Shown: in pieces, positions 34,095-45,673 of the stretch | Position numbering within the stretch: the first letter of the stretch is position 1 | How the letters are laid out: each line of letters begins with the position of its first letter | Assembly: GCF_910592395.1 (NCBI RefSeq) | Contig: NC_088326.1 | Coordinates: 10,545,001 to 10,609,000, forward strand | Length of the DNA: 64,000 nucleotides | Direction of reading: 5' to 3' | Source of the DNA: Lineus longissimus | Taxonomy: Eukaryota > Nemertea > Pilidiophora > Heteronemertea > Lineidae | Notes under the pieces: model-generated | What the model saw: the letters and a program-made list of their open reading frames with translations, nothing else | Told to the model about the DNA's origin: nothing | The model's database searches: none | Made by a program: the position numbers and the translations under genes

Positions 34095-34424
34095 CGGCAT
34101 GTCTCCACTGCATGTGCCCACGATTATACAGGCCGTATCACATTATGCGACTCGAACCAGACGCGACTATCTGTCGGCCGATCGGGTTGGATAATGTGGA
34201 CAGTCTACGACCTAAACACGGCCCCGCATCGTGTCATATTCTGGAATGTCTCACAAAAACGCTAATAAAACAATTTAGAATCATTGGAACATTCTAAAAT
34301 TCACTTATGACATTAACAGGATATAGGACTACACTTCTGCCAAGTTTTTTTTAAATCACGAAAATGTATGTACAAAAAGTGTACACGGAACCTATAGCAG
34401 ATTTAATTGTGTGCTGAGCCCTAA
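34095..34424 (+). repeat. block X, short form, copy 2
   Basis: Begins ATGTCTCCACTG and goes straight from CATTAACAGGA to TATAGGACTACACTTCTG, without the 1.9-kb middle of long X. A matching short copy is at 48092-48420. Confidence 0.75.
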
Positions 34425-35262
34425 ATGATGACCCAGTTACGAGGAAAATGTCCTCGTTTCGAAGTAGTCCATTCATTGATTTCGCTCAAGAACCATGGTT
34501 ACAGTACATAGGCCTACATTGAGTCGGTATGAATAAAAGTAGCCGGGAACTGAATCATACGGTGGCTGGGAAAGGACATGGTGATTTTTATTTTCAATGA
34601 CGATGTTTATTTTTTATCTCAGGCGCCTGACTTACTATCTCAGGCGCCTGACTTACTATCTCAGGCGCTTGACTTACTAACTCAGGCGCTTGACATACGA
34701 AAACGAGGCTGGTTGATGCACGCGCGATACTGGGCATTTTACATTTTTGACATAAAGGCGTCGCAGAAGAAGAAGGGTCACTTAGCAAGGACGCGTCTTA
34801 GATGCCTTGCACTAATCCTAATGCCGAACCGCTCTTTGAGAACAGCGAGGATTTCCTTCTGATTCAGCGCAAGACCGAACAGTTCCTTAACGATGGCATC
34901 CAGCTTAGTGAGCTCACCAGCCTCGTTTTCGTAAGTCAGGCGCCTGAGTTAGTAAGTCAGGCGCCTGAGAGAGTAAGTCAGGCGCCTGAGATAAAAATTA
35001 AACATCGTCATTGAAAATAAAAATCACAATGTCCTTTCCCAACCACCGTAGAATCAGACGAAGCACTGATCACCGCAAACCTTCAAAAATACTACAGTAT
35101 GTGTGATCGGTGGCAACCTCAGTCAATGACAGTACATTCGTTTTATTAATGAAGTATATAATATTGCGGCGACCTGAATAGACAAGATTCAAGGTAAGGT
35201 TTTAAATTACTTCCCGACTTGAAGATATGCCAGTCATTAGCCAGATGTACCAGACGGCATGT
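34425..35262 (+). repeat. block U, copy 4, split by an IS3EU-like element
   Basis: Typical U sequence from ATGATGACCCAG to GGGAACTGAATCA, interrupted for 493 bp, then GAATCAGACGAAGCACTGATC onward to MITE V at 35263. Confidence 0.75.
34552..35056. mobile_element. IS3EU-like MITE with palindrome arrays, 6-bp target duplication
   Basis: The element 34558-35050 (493 bp) begins TACGGTGGCTGGGAAAGGAC and ends as its inverted repeat (..CCCAACCACCGTA). The inverted ends extend about 130 bp. GAATCA flanks both sides (34552-34557, 35051-35056), and the empty site CTGAATCAGACG is in the other U copies. Next to each end is an array of the 12-bp palindrome TCAGGCGCCTGA at 22-bp spacing: four on the left (two mutated to GCGCTTGA) and three on the right. 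TA-pyrimidine ends with 6-bp duplications are, as I recall, typical of IS3EU elements; that class call is tentative. Confidence 0.8.
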
Positions 35263-35616
35263 CAGGACACCCTTATCTGAGAGCCAAGAGGAGAGAGCCA
35301 AGAGCCACCAACCAAGAGCCAAGACTCCATTAAATAGCAAAGTGCCACCAGAAAAGCCAAGAGCTAAAGAAAAGTATGGCTAATGAATATAATTATTATC
35401 TTTGGGAATCCTCAGCAATCAAAACTGTTTTTTTAAAAAGACATGATATTGCTCGAGTTTATAAGTTCTTGAAAGCGGCCAATTCAAGCAAATAATGAGA
35501 GTAGGATCGCCTCATCGCAATACACTAGGCAAGGAGTGCCTATCTACATGTATTGTAAAAAAACGGTAATCGTGGCTCTTGGCACTTGGCTCTTGGCTCT
35601 CAGATCAGGGTGTCCC
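35263..35616. mobile_element. MITE V, short form, copy 4, joined to a TRIM fragment
   Basis: Same internally shortened structure and same right-hand junction with TRIM sequence as copy 2. The left end is CAGGACACCCTTATCTGAGA after CGGCATGT. Confidence 0.75.
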
Positions 35617-35618
35617 CG

Positions 35619-36583
35619 GCCGGGCGGTAGGATCTACCAAGATAAACATTGACACAGAGAGTATTACTTGCCTCAACAGCATCAGTCAGGAACTCATGAA
35701 CTAAGTCGGTGCTTCAAGGGAAAGTGTCACTATGACTGTGATAGAGGAAGTCACGAGATCGAATGGTGAATTAGGACTTGACATTGGTGATTTAGGGAAC
35801 GGTCTGGCTGTAATAAATGGGGGTCATCAAATCAGAAGAGGTAAAACAAAGCGGGATTTCCGACAATTGAAGAAGGTGTGCAACATAACCTTTCAAAAAA
35901 ATCGGCCGTGTGCGGTAGTTTTCCTATTGAAGCATCTACCTGACTCTCGCCTTGCTACATTAGGCTCATCTGATGGTGATTTCGCGAACACGATTTACTT
36001 CCATGACGAAGTATCTTCTTCACTGACGGGCACAATCACAGAGGGAGTTCACCCTGCTGATGACTTGGCCTTCACATCCACTGGTGAAGTAGTAGTGGCA
36101 AGATGGGAAAAGCCGCCCATTAGAGTTTTCAAGCCTGCTACTGGTGCATACCGTGATATTAACATTACCCATGATGGGGAGGTGATTGGTAGGCTGTGGC
36201 GTGTTGAGACTGATGAGTCTGACAACATGTTTGCCTTAACTTCTTTCAGTAATTCATTTCTTCTTGTTGTGAAACCGAATGGCACCGTCATTCAGTGTAT
36301 CAGGTTACCTGGACCTTCTCACCGTATGGGTTTCTGTTCACTGAATAGAACCCTATATATCACTGCTAGTGACAGGATCCTGAAGTTTCACTGGAGTAAT
36401 GACATCCTTGAAGAGATCTCATCATGTTCACAGGGCGTGGAAGGATTATATTGCTATGATGTTTGTATTGGTAGCGGTGGCGAGGTGTTGGTGGCTGGTT
36501 GGATGGGGAACCGTGATATCGGTATCTACCAGGTGACGGAAGGAGAAGATGAGGAGGACATGGTATTGAGGGAGATAGAGTAT
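35619..36583 (+). pseudogene. TRIM C-terminal fragment T2 (longest intact frame)
   Basis: Covers about residues 326-622 of the TRIM protein. The most complete fragment: an ATG at 35732 (a Val codon in the intact gene) opens a frame of 295 codons to a stop at 36619, reading through the propeller-like region and a short non-TRIM tail (ILIYLNISS). Upstream of that ATG the TRIM frame is closed by TAA at 35703-35705. Relative to the intact gene it carries an in-frame extra segment of 25 codons (GLDIGDLGNGLAVINGG region). No RING, B-box or coiled coil. If expressed, it would be a propeller-only protein; I think a decayed duplicate is more likely. Confidence 0.75.
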
Positions 36584-38109
36584 AAGATCATATTAATATA
36601 TTTGAACATATCTTCTTAGCGTATTTTATGATGGGATTTATTGATATACTATTGGTTTATTGGGACTGGGGGTTACTATATACATTAGATCTAGAAAATC
36701 TTCCTCTCTTACTCGTCATGCTGGAAAAAATGCGCCGTTTTATGCATCGATTTACGTGTAACTTTGTATTGCTATTATCGAGACACAACCCCATACGGTG
36801 TCCTCCAAAACTATCAGCCAAAACCGTTGGCGAAGCTCAAGCATGAGAAGACTACAAATGCGGCTCTGACTCTTCAGTTACGATATCATATGACGACATC
36901 TTCCCAGCACCATGAACATCGACAACTGGTAACCCATTTGATCGGCTGGATTCGTTTATTTCCCACCAAATGACGTCACTCGCGCCAATGCAGCTGAGTA
37001 CGTCCTCATCTGACAAGAGCCAGATGTCTGGGCGCTGTTGTTCAAAACAATTATTTGGTGATTGAATTTATCAGCTCGGCTGGTTGGTGAGAAGCGGGAG
37101 TGTTGGTCAAAGGACGCCATACGCACCCGCATTTTAATCACCAAATAAACGCTTGAGCCAAACGCACTGTGGCGCAGCGGCGACTTGCGCAGGAAACCCT
37201 TACCACTCTGATATACAACCCCCCCCCCCCCCCCACACACGTTCTTGTCTAATTATCTTCCAACCTTCATGGGGGTAGGCTAGAAAACTATACGATATTG
37301 ATATACATATCTTCACAACCTTAAGCCGCCTAGTTTTCTTCTAACCTTCCAAGGCTTACATTAACTTTTAACCTCTCGACGAACAATTCAGTGACAATGA
37401 CACCCTCAATAAAAACAATGATTATCGTCCTAAGGTGGTCATCAGGACACCTCTCTAGTAAGGACAGCAGGGTATCCTTGATAAAGAGGATTAGAATGTG
37501 TGTCATATGACTGAAGGATTTCCTTTTAGACATTTGTACAATGTAAACTATCATTTGAATGCAGTGTTGAGAATGTTGTGCTCATTTCTAAACGCACGGG
37601 ATATCTATATATGTTTTATATATTGAATATATCTTTATAGTATAAATATGGGACAGTTTTACGACAAATGGTGCTCATTATTAATGTCTTTGCAAAGGTT
37701 GGTTGTCGTTGGCCTAATTTACAAACTGTGTATCGAGTCATTTTATAAAAAGGTGCCGATACAAACATGTGTAAGGAATTGATACAGAACTGAAGGTATA
37801 GTTTGGTTGTCTCATGACTTAACATGAAGAATGGAGCTTAATTGATTTAGGCCAAAACCAATGCGCCTAACAGATGTTTTTGTACAAACAGACAGCTCCT
37901 TCGAACGGTAGTGTTGTGCAAAAACCTACACCGATAGTGTTGTGCCGGGATCAATGTCCTTCCTGTAACAGCTCTATCCGAGCGATGTTGGCCCCAGTGT
38001 TCTGTGAGATAACCTACACCGATAATGAGGTACCGGTGTCAATTTCCATAATCCTCTAACAGCGCTATCTGAGCGATGTTTGGCCCCGGTGTTGTTTCTA
38101 AACCGAAGA
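36584..38109 (+). repeat. blocks P and Q, copy 2
   Basis: P (to about 37060) continues directly into Q without the 25.0-25.7 kb spacer. Q has its poly-C run at about 37209-37224 and the AGGACACCTCTCTAGTAAGG segment. It ends near AACCGAAGAGAACCGAAAAG, after which block W follows instead of R. Small frames here have no domain. Confidence 0.75.
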
Positions 38110-39327
38110 GAACCGAAAAGACATGGCCCATGTGTAGTGTTATTGTCAATGTATACGTTTATAGTCATGGCTAAGCTGATTTATAAAGCATATGTAATGC
38201 TCATATCAGAAACGTTTTGATAATATGACATGGTTTACAACAAAGACAAAGTGTTGCTAAATGATGATCTGGTTTAAACTGATCATCAGTTAGCTATCTG
38301 ACGACTCCTAAAGCAATATGGCGTTGTTCACACATATAATTACATTGTAGTAACATCTCCTAAAGCTGCGATTATATAGAGTTCACGTTTTCACATGTAA
38401 CGTGTCACTGTTCACTTTTCATGCGTGACATGAAGTACGAACAAGTCATTTCTAAAAAGTGGGCTACATACGATTCACGACGACGTCACTTTTCACCTTA
38501 ACGCCCTGTTTTCAAGCCGAATTAAAGTTAACTCGTGAAAAGTAAATCATGACAAGTTACAACGTAAACCCGACCATGGGAACATTTCCGAACTAGGCGA
38601 TCGAGGGAACTTGACTCTTTATTTTAAAAAAAATGTTGATTTATCGCCGAGACACGCCTAACATACAAACTACAGTGAAACGTCCCTTAGCGGACACCTC
38701 TCTATTAAGGACAATCTCTCTATTAAGGACACTAGTTCTGGGAGTAAAAAAAGGGGAATATCGCCTACTCGATAAAAAGCAATACCACCTTTTTTCGCCA
38801 GCAGCCACTCTTGGCATCAAGGCGAGCAAGAATTTAACGGTCCGAAAATCCTGCACGACCGAATACTATTAATCAATGACAAGTGTTTCTCCATAAGAAT
38901 CTAGCCAATCACGAGTTCAGAAGACAGAATCTAGCTGACTGAGTTTTCTTCTACCAGGTACATTTTCAATTTCTTAAAGGCCCGGAAAATGAAAAAGTTG
39001 GGTAAAACCACATGTCGTGCTGCATTCACTTTTAACAGATTAGCGCATTATACTCTGCAACTGAACAGTCCAAAGCGCTCCGGACCAAACCAAAGAGCAC
39101 ACATACTCTTGTGCAGTACTTTACTTGGCCAATTCAGAACAGTTGATGCCGTGGATCGAAGGAATACCCATCACCACTTTGAGACACGCTTAAACATTTA
39201 ACCTCAGTTCGAGACCCGAGTTGTTTTATTTCTGATTTTCGTTTTCAGTAATTTCTCCCCTACACTACATACAAGACACTATGTGATACTAACGACACTC
39301 TCATGATTATTTTTATTCTCTTCCCAG
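38110..39327 (+). other. block W, upstream region of the intact TRIM gene
   Basis: Present only here and at about 62450-63648, each time ahead of an intact TRIM start. It holds a TRIM-proximal intron or 5' leader. A relic CAGTGAAACGTCCCTTAGCG followed by GACACCTCTCTATTAAGGA at about 38672-38740 resembles pogo-type element ends. A 70-codon frame at 38989-39201 (MKKLGKTTCRAAF..) is kept in both copies; I recognise no domain. The promoter is not identifiable by eye. Confidence 0.55.
39311..39327 (+). promoter_or_regulatory. probable 3' splice site just before the TRIM start codon
   Basis: TTTTATTCTCTTCCCAG is a pyrimidine tract ending in CAG, eight bases before the ATG at 39336. This implies an intron in the 5' leader, with the coding exon starting AATTCAAGATGG. 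An in-frame ATG at 39303 lies inside this presumed intron and is therefore a poor start. The same site recurs at 63632-63648. Confidence 0.6.
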
Positions 39328-39335
39328 AATTCAAG

Positions 39336-41312
39336 ATGGCCGCCGCCCCTGCCGACAGCAGCTTGAGCAGTGAATTAGAGTGTGCCATCTGCTCCGATCA
39401 ACTGAAACAGCCGAAGTATATCGGTTCCTGCAACCACACATTCTGCAAGGAGTGCATCGATAAGTATTGGGTCTCCCTTGAGAAGCGGAGAACAATTCCT
39501 TGTCCACAATGCCGCGAAGAATGCCCAATCCCGTCAAATGGCGTGGATGACCTGAGGGATAACTTCATGGTAACCAACATCATAGAGACATATCGAAAGC
39601 AACAACAGAAAGCTGCACTTCTCACGGAAATCAAATGTACCTTGTGTCGGAATGGAGCGTCCTGTTTTTGCAAAGATTGTGATTTAAAATTATGTCCTGA
39701 ATGCAAACGAAACCATGACCGTAACCCCCAAAATCATGACCACCACTTATTTGGTCTCTGCCGCTCCCATGGCAATGGATTGTTGTTTTTCTGCAATCCT
39801 TGCAAACAGGCTGTCTGTGGTGTCTGCAGATTATCTGATCACAAAGACTGTGTCCACGAGGTGACACCAAGCCGTCAAGTTGCTATCAACTTAATATCAA
39901 GAATCCAAGCCTGTTCGGCTGAACTAGAAGACGCGATTAGGACTCAACTTGGAAACCAAGAAACGAAACTGTCGGGGCTTCGTGACATTGTCCAGCAACA
40001 GTCGACTTCCGCTGAAAAGCAAGCGACTGTCGGTACCGAAAATAACATAGCTAAGAATAGGAAAGACATCCGGGATCACCAGGCAAAGAGTCAAACGATA
40101 CAAAAGAAAATCGATATCTTATTGAAGGAAAAGGAGAAGGAGGATGAAATTACAAAGCAACTCGTCAAAGACGTAGACAAACTCGAGAAAGAGAAGGCAA
40201 AAATCATCGCAAGCGTCAGAGAGAAGTTCACCAAATCATCTGAGAAGATCAACCTACGTCTTCGATCCCTTGAGACCCGTAGGCAAGAAATGAAAACAAA
40301 AATAGAGCAGGGCCGAGCAGTAGGATCTACCAAGATCACCATTGATACCGAGAGCATTGCTAACCTGACCAGTATCAGTCAGGAACTCGTGGACTTAGTC
40401 GGTGCTTTAAGGGACAGTGACACTGTGGCTGTGATAGAGGAAGTCACGAGGTCGATCGGTAAAACAAAGCAGGATTTCCGACAATTGAAGAAGGTGTGTA
40501 ACTTAACCTTTCCAGGAAATCGGCCGTGTCGGATAGTTTACCGATTGAAGCATCTACCTGACTCTCGCCTTGCTACATTAGCCCACTCTAGTGGTGGTTG
40601 GGGGGACACGATTTACTTCCATGACGAAGTATCTTCTTCACTGACGGGCACAATCACAGAGGGAGTTTACCCTGCTAAAGACATGGCCTTCACATCCACT
40701 GGTGAAGTAGTAGTGGCAAGATTGAAAAAGCCGCCCATTAGAGTGTTCAAGCCTGCTACTGGTGCATACCGTGATATTAACATTGCCCATGATGGGGAGG
40801 TGATTGATGAGCTGTGGTCGGTTGAGACTGATGAGTCTGACAACATGTTTGCCTTAATTTCTTTCAATAATTCACGTCTTCTTGTTGTGAAACCGAATGG
40901 CACCGTCATTCAGTGTATCAGGTTAACTGGACGTTCTTACTGTATGGGTTTCTGTTCACTGAATAGAACCCTATACATCGCTGTTTGTGACAGGATCCTG
41001 AGGTTTCACTGGAGTAATAACATCCTTGAAGAGATCTCATCATGTTCACACGGCGTGGAAGGATTCTGTTGCTGTGATGTTTGTATTGGAAGTGGTGGCG
41101 AGGTGTTGGTGGCTGGTTGGATGAGGAACCGTGATATCGTTATCTACCAGGTGACAGAAGGAGCAGATGAGGAGGACATGGTATTGAGGGAGATAGAGTA
41201 TCAAGATGGTGTGAAGAGAACAGGTGGTTACAACCCGCCACATATCTGCATCAATGATGATAATCTCTGGCTTGCATATATTGACAAGCTTGAGAAGTTC
41301 AAGTTGGTTTAA
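39336..41312 (+). CDS. TRIM-family E3 ubiquitin ligase, single coding exon, 658 aa
   Basis: Starts in a good translation context (AAGATGG). The domain order is clear. RING finger at residues 16-59 (C16-C19, C32-H34, C37-C40, C56-C59, the C3HC4 pattern); B-box 1 at about 101-137 (C101, C104, C112, C115, C120, C123, then His); B-box 2 at about 142-174 (C142, H145, C153, C156, C161, C164, H169, H174); a Lys/Glu-rich coiled coil at about 178-330. The C-terminal ~280 residues are rich in VVVAR, IRVFKP, LLVVKPNG and VLVAGW strand-turn units, consistent with an NHL-like beta-propeller. TRIM proteins transfer ubiquitin through the RING; the propeller normally picks the target, which is unknown here. 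No lesion is seen. The whole gene lies on one exon, as in many expanded invertebrate TRIM families. Confidence 0.93.
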   Translation: MAAAPADSSLSSELECAICSDQLKQPKYIGSCNHTFCKECIDKYWVSLEKRRTIPCPQCREECPIPSNGVDDLRDNFMVTNIIETYRKQQQKAALLTEIKCTLCRNGASCFCKDCDLKLCPECKRNHDRNPQNHDHHLFGLCRSHGNGLLFFCNPCKQAVCGVCRLSDHKDCVHEVTPSRQVAINLISRIQACSAELEDAIRTQLGNQETKLSGLRDIVQQQSTSAEKQATVGTENNIAKNRKDIRDHQAKSQTIQKKIDILLKEKEKEDEITKQLVKDVDKLEKEKAKIIASVREKFTKSSEKINLRLRSLETRRQEMKTKIEQGRAVGSTKITIDTESIANLTSISQELVDLVGALRDSDTVAVIEEVTRSIGKTKQDFRQLKKVCNLTFPGNRPCRIVYRLKHLPDSRLATLAHSSGGWGDTIYFHDEVSSSLTGTITEGVYPAKDMAFTSTGEVVVARLKKPPIRVFKPATGAYRDINIAHDGEVIDELWSVETDESDNMFALISFNNSRLLVVKPNGTVIQCIRLTGRSYCMGFCSLNRTLYIAVCDRILRFHWSNNILEEISSCSHGVEGFCCCDVCIGSGGEVLVAGWMRNRDIVIYQVTEGADEEDMVLREIEYQDGVKRTGGYNPPHICINDDNLWLAYIDKLEKFKLV

Positions 41313-41710
41313 ATATTGGGTGTATGTAGACCTACATTCTTGTGTTCACACCACCCTACAGTCTTAGATAACATAAGAAGCATTCGTGTACCAGGATCGT
41401 ACCTAGCGGGATACAACGTCTTCGAAAAACCTGTTCGTCATACAGATTTAGACGCTTTTGTGACACAATCTGGTGTTAAATTGCCAAAGAGATAAAACGG
41501 CCCCGGATACCATTAGATGGATAAGATATTTTTAGTAAATTGGATAGATATTTGTCATATAATTATTGTGCGATAGAAGTACTGGTAGACGTTGTTTGGC
41601 ACCATTACGACATAAGGTCCATGTTCATAGTTAAAGCCAAAATGCGTTTTTTCCTATGATGCATGCAGTACAGCTTCCTCTTTTTAAAATTCTTTGAAAT
41701 TGTCATTGGT
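41313..41710 (+). other. 3' flank of the intact TRIM gene
   Basis: Sequence directly after the stop codon, not found behind the truncated fragments, which jump from codon ~622 to about 41711. It is presumably 3' UTR. I do not see a canonical AATAAA in it. Confidence 0.5.
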
Positions 41711-43269
41711 ATAAGATCATATGATATTGGAACATATCTTCTTAGCGTATTTTATGACGGGACTTATTGATATACTATTGGTTTATTGGGACTGGGGGTA
41801 ACTATATACCTTAGATCTAGCAAATCTTCCTCCCTTACTCGTCATGTTGGAAAAAATGCACCGTTTTATGCATCGATTTACGTGTAACTTTGTATTGCTA
41901 TATCGAGAGACAACCCCATACGGTGTCCTCCAAAACTATCAGCCAAAACCGTTGGCGAAGCTCAAGCATGAGAAGACCACAAATGCGGCTCTGACTCTTC
42001 AGTAAGGAAATCACATGACAACATCATCCCAGCACCATGAACATCGACAACTGGTCACCCATTTGATCAGCCGGATTCGTTTATTTCCCACCAAATGACG
42101 ATACTCGCGTCAATGCAGCTGAGTACGTCCTCATCTGACAAGAGCCAGATGTCTGGGCGCTTATGTTCAAAACAATTTCACTAACACTGATGGACTCTTT
42201 AAATTTACTTCACATAAATGAAAGTGATTGCGCCAAGTGACTTGTGATTAAACAGAGAGCATTTCAGGTAATTGACTATTTGTAAGACTCTGGTTGACAC
42301 TGGTGTTAGTGACAAAACTTGTTTTGAACACCCAGGCCCACGAGACAAAATAGAGAAGACAGGCATGTTGAAACGGATAATAATGTGTTATGTTTTATGG
42401 CTGTGCCCAGTACAACACCTTGTCAATAGATGTCGTATCCAGCCATGCCTTGATGACAGCCATTCCAAATCATAAAGAAACTAGTTATTTACCATTGTCC
42501 ATTGGCTACAAAATGAATACATCGCAAGCTAATGCGACACAATATCGTCTTTCAAAGGACGCAACGGGTGTATTGTACGTGCCTTGCATAACTCAATCAA
42601 GTAGTGTACATCACTGATGTGTATCAAGATATATAATAAAAACATTGATTGTCGTCCTAAGGTGGTCATCAGGACACCTCTCTAGTAAGGACAGCAGGAT
42701 ATCCTTGATAAAGAGGATTAGAATGTGTGTCATATGACTTCAGCTATCATTAGTATTGGATATGTTGATTTGGTAGAGGTTCTTACACTCTTAACCATAA
42801 ACAACATCAAAAGAAGGATTTCCTTTTAGACATTTGCACAATGTAAACTGTCATTTGAATGCAGTGTTGACAATGTTGTGCTCATTTCTAAACGCACGGG
42901 ATATCTATATATGTTTTATATATTGAATATATCTTTATAGTATAAATATGGGACAGTTTTACGACAAATTGTGCTCATTATTAATGTCACAAAGGTTGGT
43001 TGTCGTTGGCCTAATTTAAAAACTGTGTATCGAGTCATTTATGAAAAGGTGCCGATACAAACATGTGTAAGGAATTGATACAGAACTGATGGTATAGGTG
43101 GGTTGTCTCATGACTTAACATGAACAATGGAGCTTAATTGATTTAGGCCAAAACCAATGCGCCTAACAGATGTTTTTGTACAAACAGACAGCTCCTTCGA
43201 ACGGTAGTGTTGTGCGACAACCTACACCGATAGTGTTGTACCGGTATCAATGTCCTTCCTCTAACAGCT
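41711..43269 (+). repeat. blocks P and Q, copy 3
   Basis: P (41711-42635) matches 24079-25000 and 50140-51150 closely. Q here begins late, at AATAAAAACATTGATTG (about 42643), lacking the poly-C part. It leads to the target of the 912-bp MULE at CAGCTCTTTCCGAG. Confidence 0.75.
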
Positions 43270-44199
43270 CTTTCCGAGGGTAGTATGTAAACACTGAAAC
43301 GTTTCAAAAGAAACAGGTCAAACGAAACGAGTCAAAAATAAAAATATTGCATAAAAATGAATATTACTGAATAATTATACTCATGATCTGTGATAATGAT
43401 TACAATAATTCTTTTTGCGTACTTCGATAGTCTGGATCGATTTTTAGGCGATGAATTTGGTAATTATTTTTTGCAACACGGCGACCCGCCTTGGCATTCC
43501 ACATTTTCAGCGCAATAAGTAAATCGGCCTCGTCCCCGTGCCAATCTCCAAAAGCAGAGTTAATATTCAAAATATTATCTCTGCCCGAATTGGCTTTCAT
43601 GTTGGCAAATCATTGTACATTATGCATTCCATGACACAGCTTGAGCTTCTGACCAGCTGATGTTATGTTTTGATGTGCACGCCTTTTAGCCTATGATATC
43701 AATTCTATCTTTTGTTTTAAATTCGTGTTCGTTTTTTTGTGTTTACAAAACCCGAACCATTAGTTCAGGGAAATGCCAGTTGAAATGCGGAATAACATGA
43801 ATAATGCTATGACCTCTGATCTGCTGATGCTCCGTGTCAGAGTTCAAGGCAAAATTGGACATGTTCAATGCAACGTGTTCCAATAAATCGTCGTTATTGT
43901 CGTTAAAGTATACGATAGCGCTAATTAATATTGGGGCAGGGTACGAGATTACATGGGGAAATACCGGTTTATCTAAATTGTGAACGAGCTGAACGGACTG
44001 TGGTAAATCTATTTATAATTAATCGCTTTCTGTTTGAATTTCTGTGGCTTTTATGTGGTAAAAATACAAAACAGAGCCTTAAAAACGACACATCAACAGA
44101 GTGCATTTTCAATTTCACGTTTTGACCATTTCTTTGACTTGTTTCGTTTGACCTGTTTCTTTTGAAACGTTTCAGTGTTTACATGCTACCCTTTCCGAG
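43270..44199. mobile_element. Mutator-like element, 912 bp, 9-bp target duplication, copy 1
   Basis: The element 43279-44190 starts GGTAGTATGTAAACACTGAA, and its right end is the inverted repeat over about 57 bp with two or three mismatches. CTTTCCGAG flanks it at 43270-43278 and 44191-44199. The empty target is in Q at about 26845. The TIR includes the palindrome GAAACGTTTC. It carries a 66-codon frame on the - strand (43400-43600, MKANSGRDNILNINSAFGDW..) and a 64-codon + frame; neither is recognised. The - strand frame is unchanged in copy 2. Confidence 0.93.
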
Positions 44200-44457
44200 C
44201 GATGTTGGCCCCAGTGTTCTGTGAGATAACCTACAGCGATAATGAGGTACTGGTGTCAATTTCAATAATCCTCTAACAGCTCTATCTGAGCGAAGTTTGA
44301 CCCCGGTGTTGTATCTTAACCGAAGAAAACCGAAAAGGTTTGCGTTATTCCATGTCAGATTTTGATTTTTTTTCCTTTTTTCCGCAATTTGTTAATGGAA
44401 ACTGGGTAATATTGCCCTTAATAATGCCAATGGTCCTTTAATGACTGTTTTCTCATT

Positions 44458-44796
44458 TTATGGGAAGATCAGTGGCGTAGTGGTTAGAGCACCGGGCTCA
44501 TAATCAGGAGGTCGTGGGTTCGATTCTCGGAAGGGTCACTGCTGTTTCGTCTTTGTGTCTTAGAGCAAGGCACTTGCTTCTCTCCACCCAGGAGCAAATG
44601 GTATCTAGCTGGCAGAGTTGGCACACTATGAATGTTAGTCCTGAGCGCTGTATAGCTGCAGCTCGTACCTGTAATACTCCCAGAGAGTAGAGCTTGAACC
44701 AAGAATGTACAGGCCAATAGCTAGGGGTAATAATGTGAAGCGCTTTGAGCGACTGAAACCAGTTGGATTTAGCGCTATATAAGTCTCATAATTATG
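44458..44796 (+). mobile_element. tRNA-derived SINE, copy 2 (same insertion)
   Basis: Identical position and TTATG flanks as copy 1; inherited by block duplication rather than inserted anew. It lacks ten bases (AATTAACCCT) after GGCA found in copy 1. Confidence 0.9.
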
Positions 44797-45385
44797 TTTT
44801 TACGGTTCAAAGGGTGACAGGGCGCGTATTAACACGCTAAGCGTATCATAACCTACTTCTGGAAAACTTTCAAAGGGCTGAAATATAGAATAGCCCCAAA
44901 ACTACCACGTCATGAGTCACAAACTGTAGTTAACCACTTGACCGCGGAGAGCGTCTATACGCGCAAAAAACCGTGACTAACCGGCGGAGAGCGTCCTTAC
45001 ACGCTGATTTCTGTACATTATTCCATATGTATCTACTGTACAATTGACGGTACATACGGATGAGGTAATGGCTTGGGATTGATTTGCTGAATGTCGGCAG
45101 TGTTTCTGTCTGCGTAAAGATGGCAGGGGTGATGTTTTAGCACAAAAGTATCCCACGCTCAAGTGCACGATTCGCCAGTAGGGCTATTTTCCATCTTAGT
45201 ACAGCGAAATAATTTATCCCAGTCTTTACGACGATAATTATGCTGAATCAAACACGAACCAGTCCCTTAACTGTGCATGATTGATCTCCAGGGCGGAGAT
45301 GAATTTGACCCCAAACCTCTGTCCTGACTCGATGTCATCCACGCGCGCGTTACCATCTGAGCAGGGGCGTAGCTAGCGGTGTGTT

Positions 45386-45494
45386 GGGGGGGGGGGGGCA
45401 ACTATCACCAGAATGTGTTTGGACAATGATTTAGCCGACCCCCCCCCCCCCACCACCACCACCACCACCACCACCACCACCACCACCACCACCA
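45386..45494. repeat. poly-G, then poly-C/(CAC)n tract
   Basis: Poly-G and poly-C lie about 45 bp apart with a CACCAC expansion of about 15 units on the right. The 27.9-kb copy has about 7 units and the 53.96-kb copy about 12, so the tract is length-unstable between copies. Confidence 0.9.
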
Positions 45495-45673
45495 AAAGTG
45501 TGCCAGTGCTTCCCTTGTTGTTTGGTAAATAGTGGTCGCCTAATCTGCGAATAAGAGAACGGGAAAAGAGAAACACTGAAATCCTGCAAACACCGACAGA
45601 TGTTACACCGGTATATCACAAACGCTGCTGCCACCTGCCTGAAGGAATAGCAAACCAAAATTAATGACCTTGT

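Larger units (their letters stand above)
44200..45673 (+). repeat. end of Q and block R, copy 4
   Basis: Same R backbone as at 27 kb, with the SINE in the same place. The poly-G run is at about 45386-45397 and the C/(CAC)n tract at 45440-45494, longer than in the other copies. Confidence 0.8.

Noticed and set aside
39303-39335. Upstream in-frame ATG as TRIM start
   Set aside because: It lies within a pyrimidine tract plus CAG that looks like a 3' splice site; the ATG at 39336 has better context and begins directly before the RING.
39331-40909. Cysteine- and serine-rich frames opposite the TRIM gene
   Set aside because: Antisense shadows of the RING, B-box and coiled-coil coding sequence.
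45373-45658. Glycine- and valine-rich frames on the - strand
   Set aside because: Translations of the poly-C/(CAC)n tract in shifted frames; length changes between copies.
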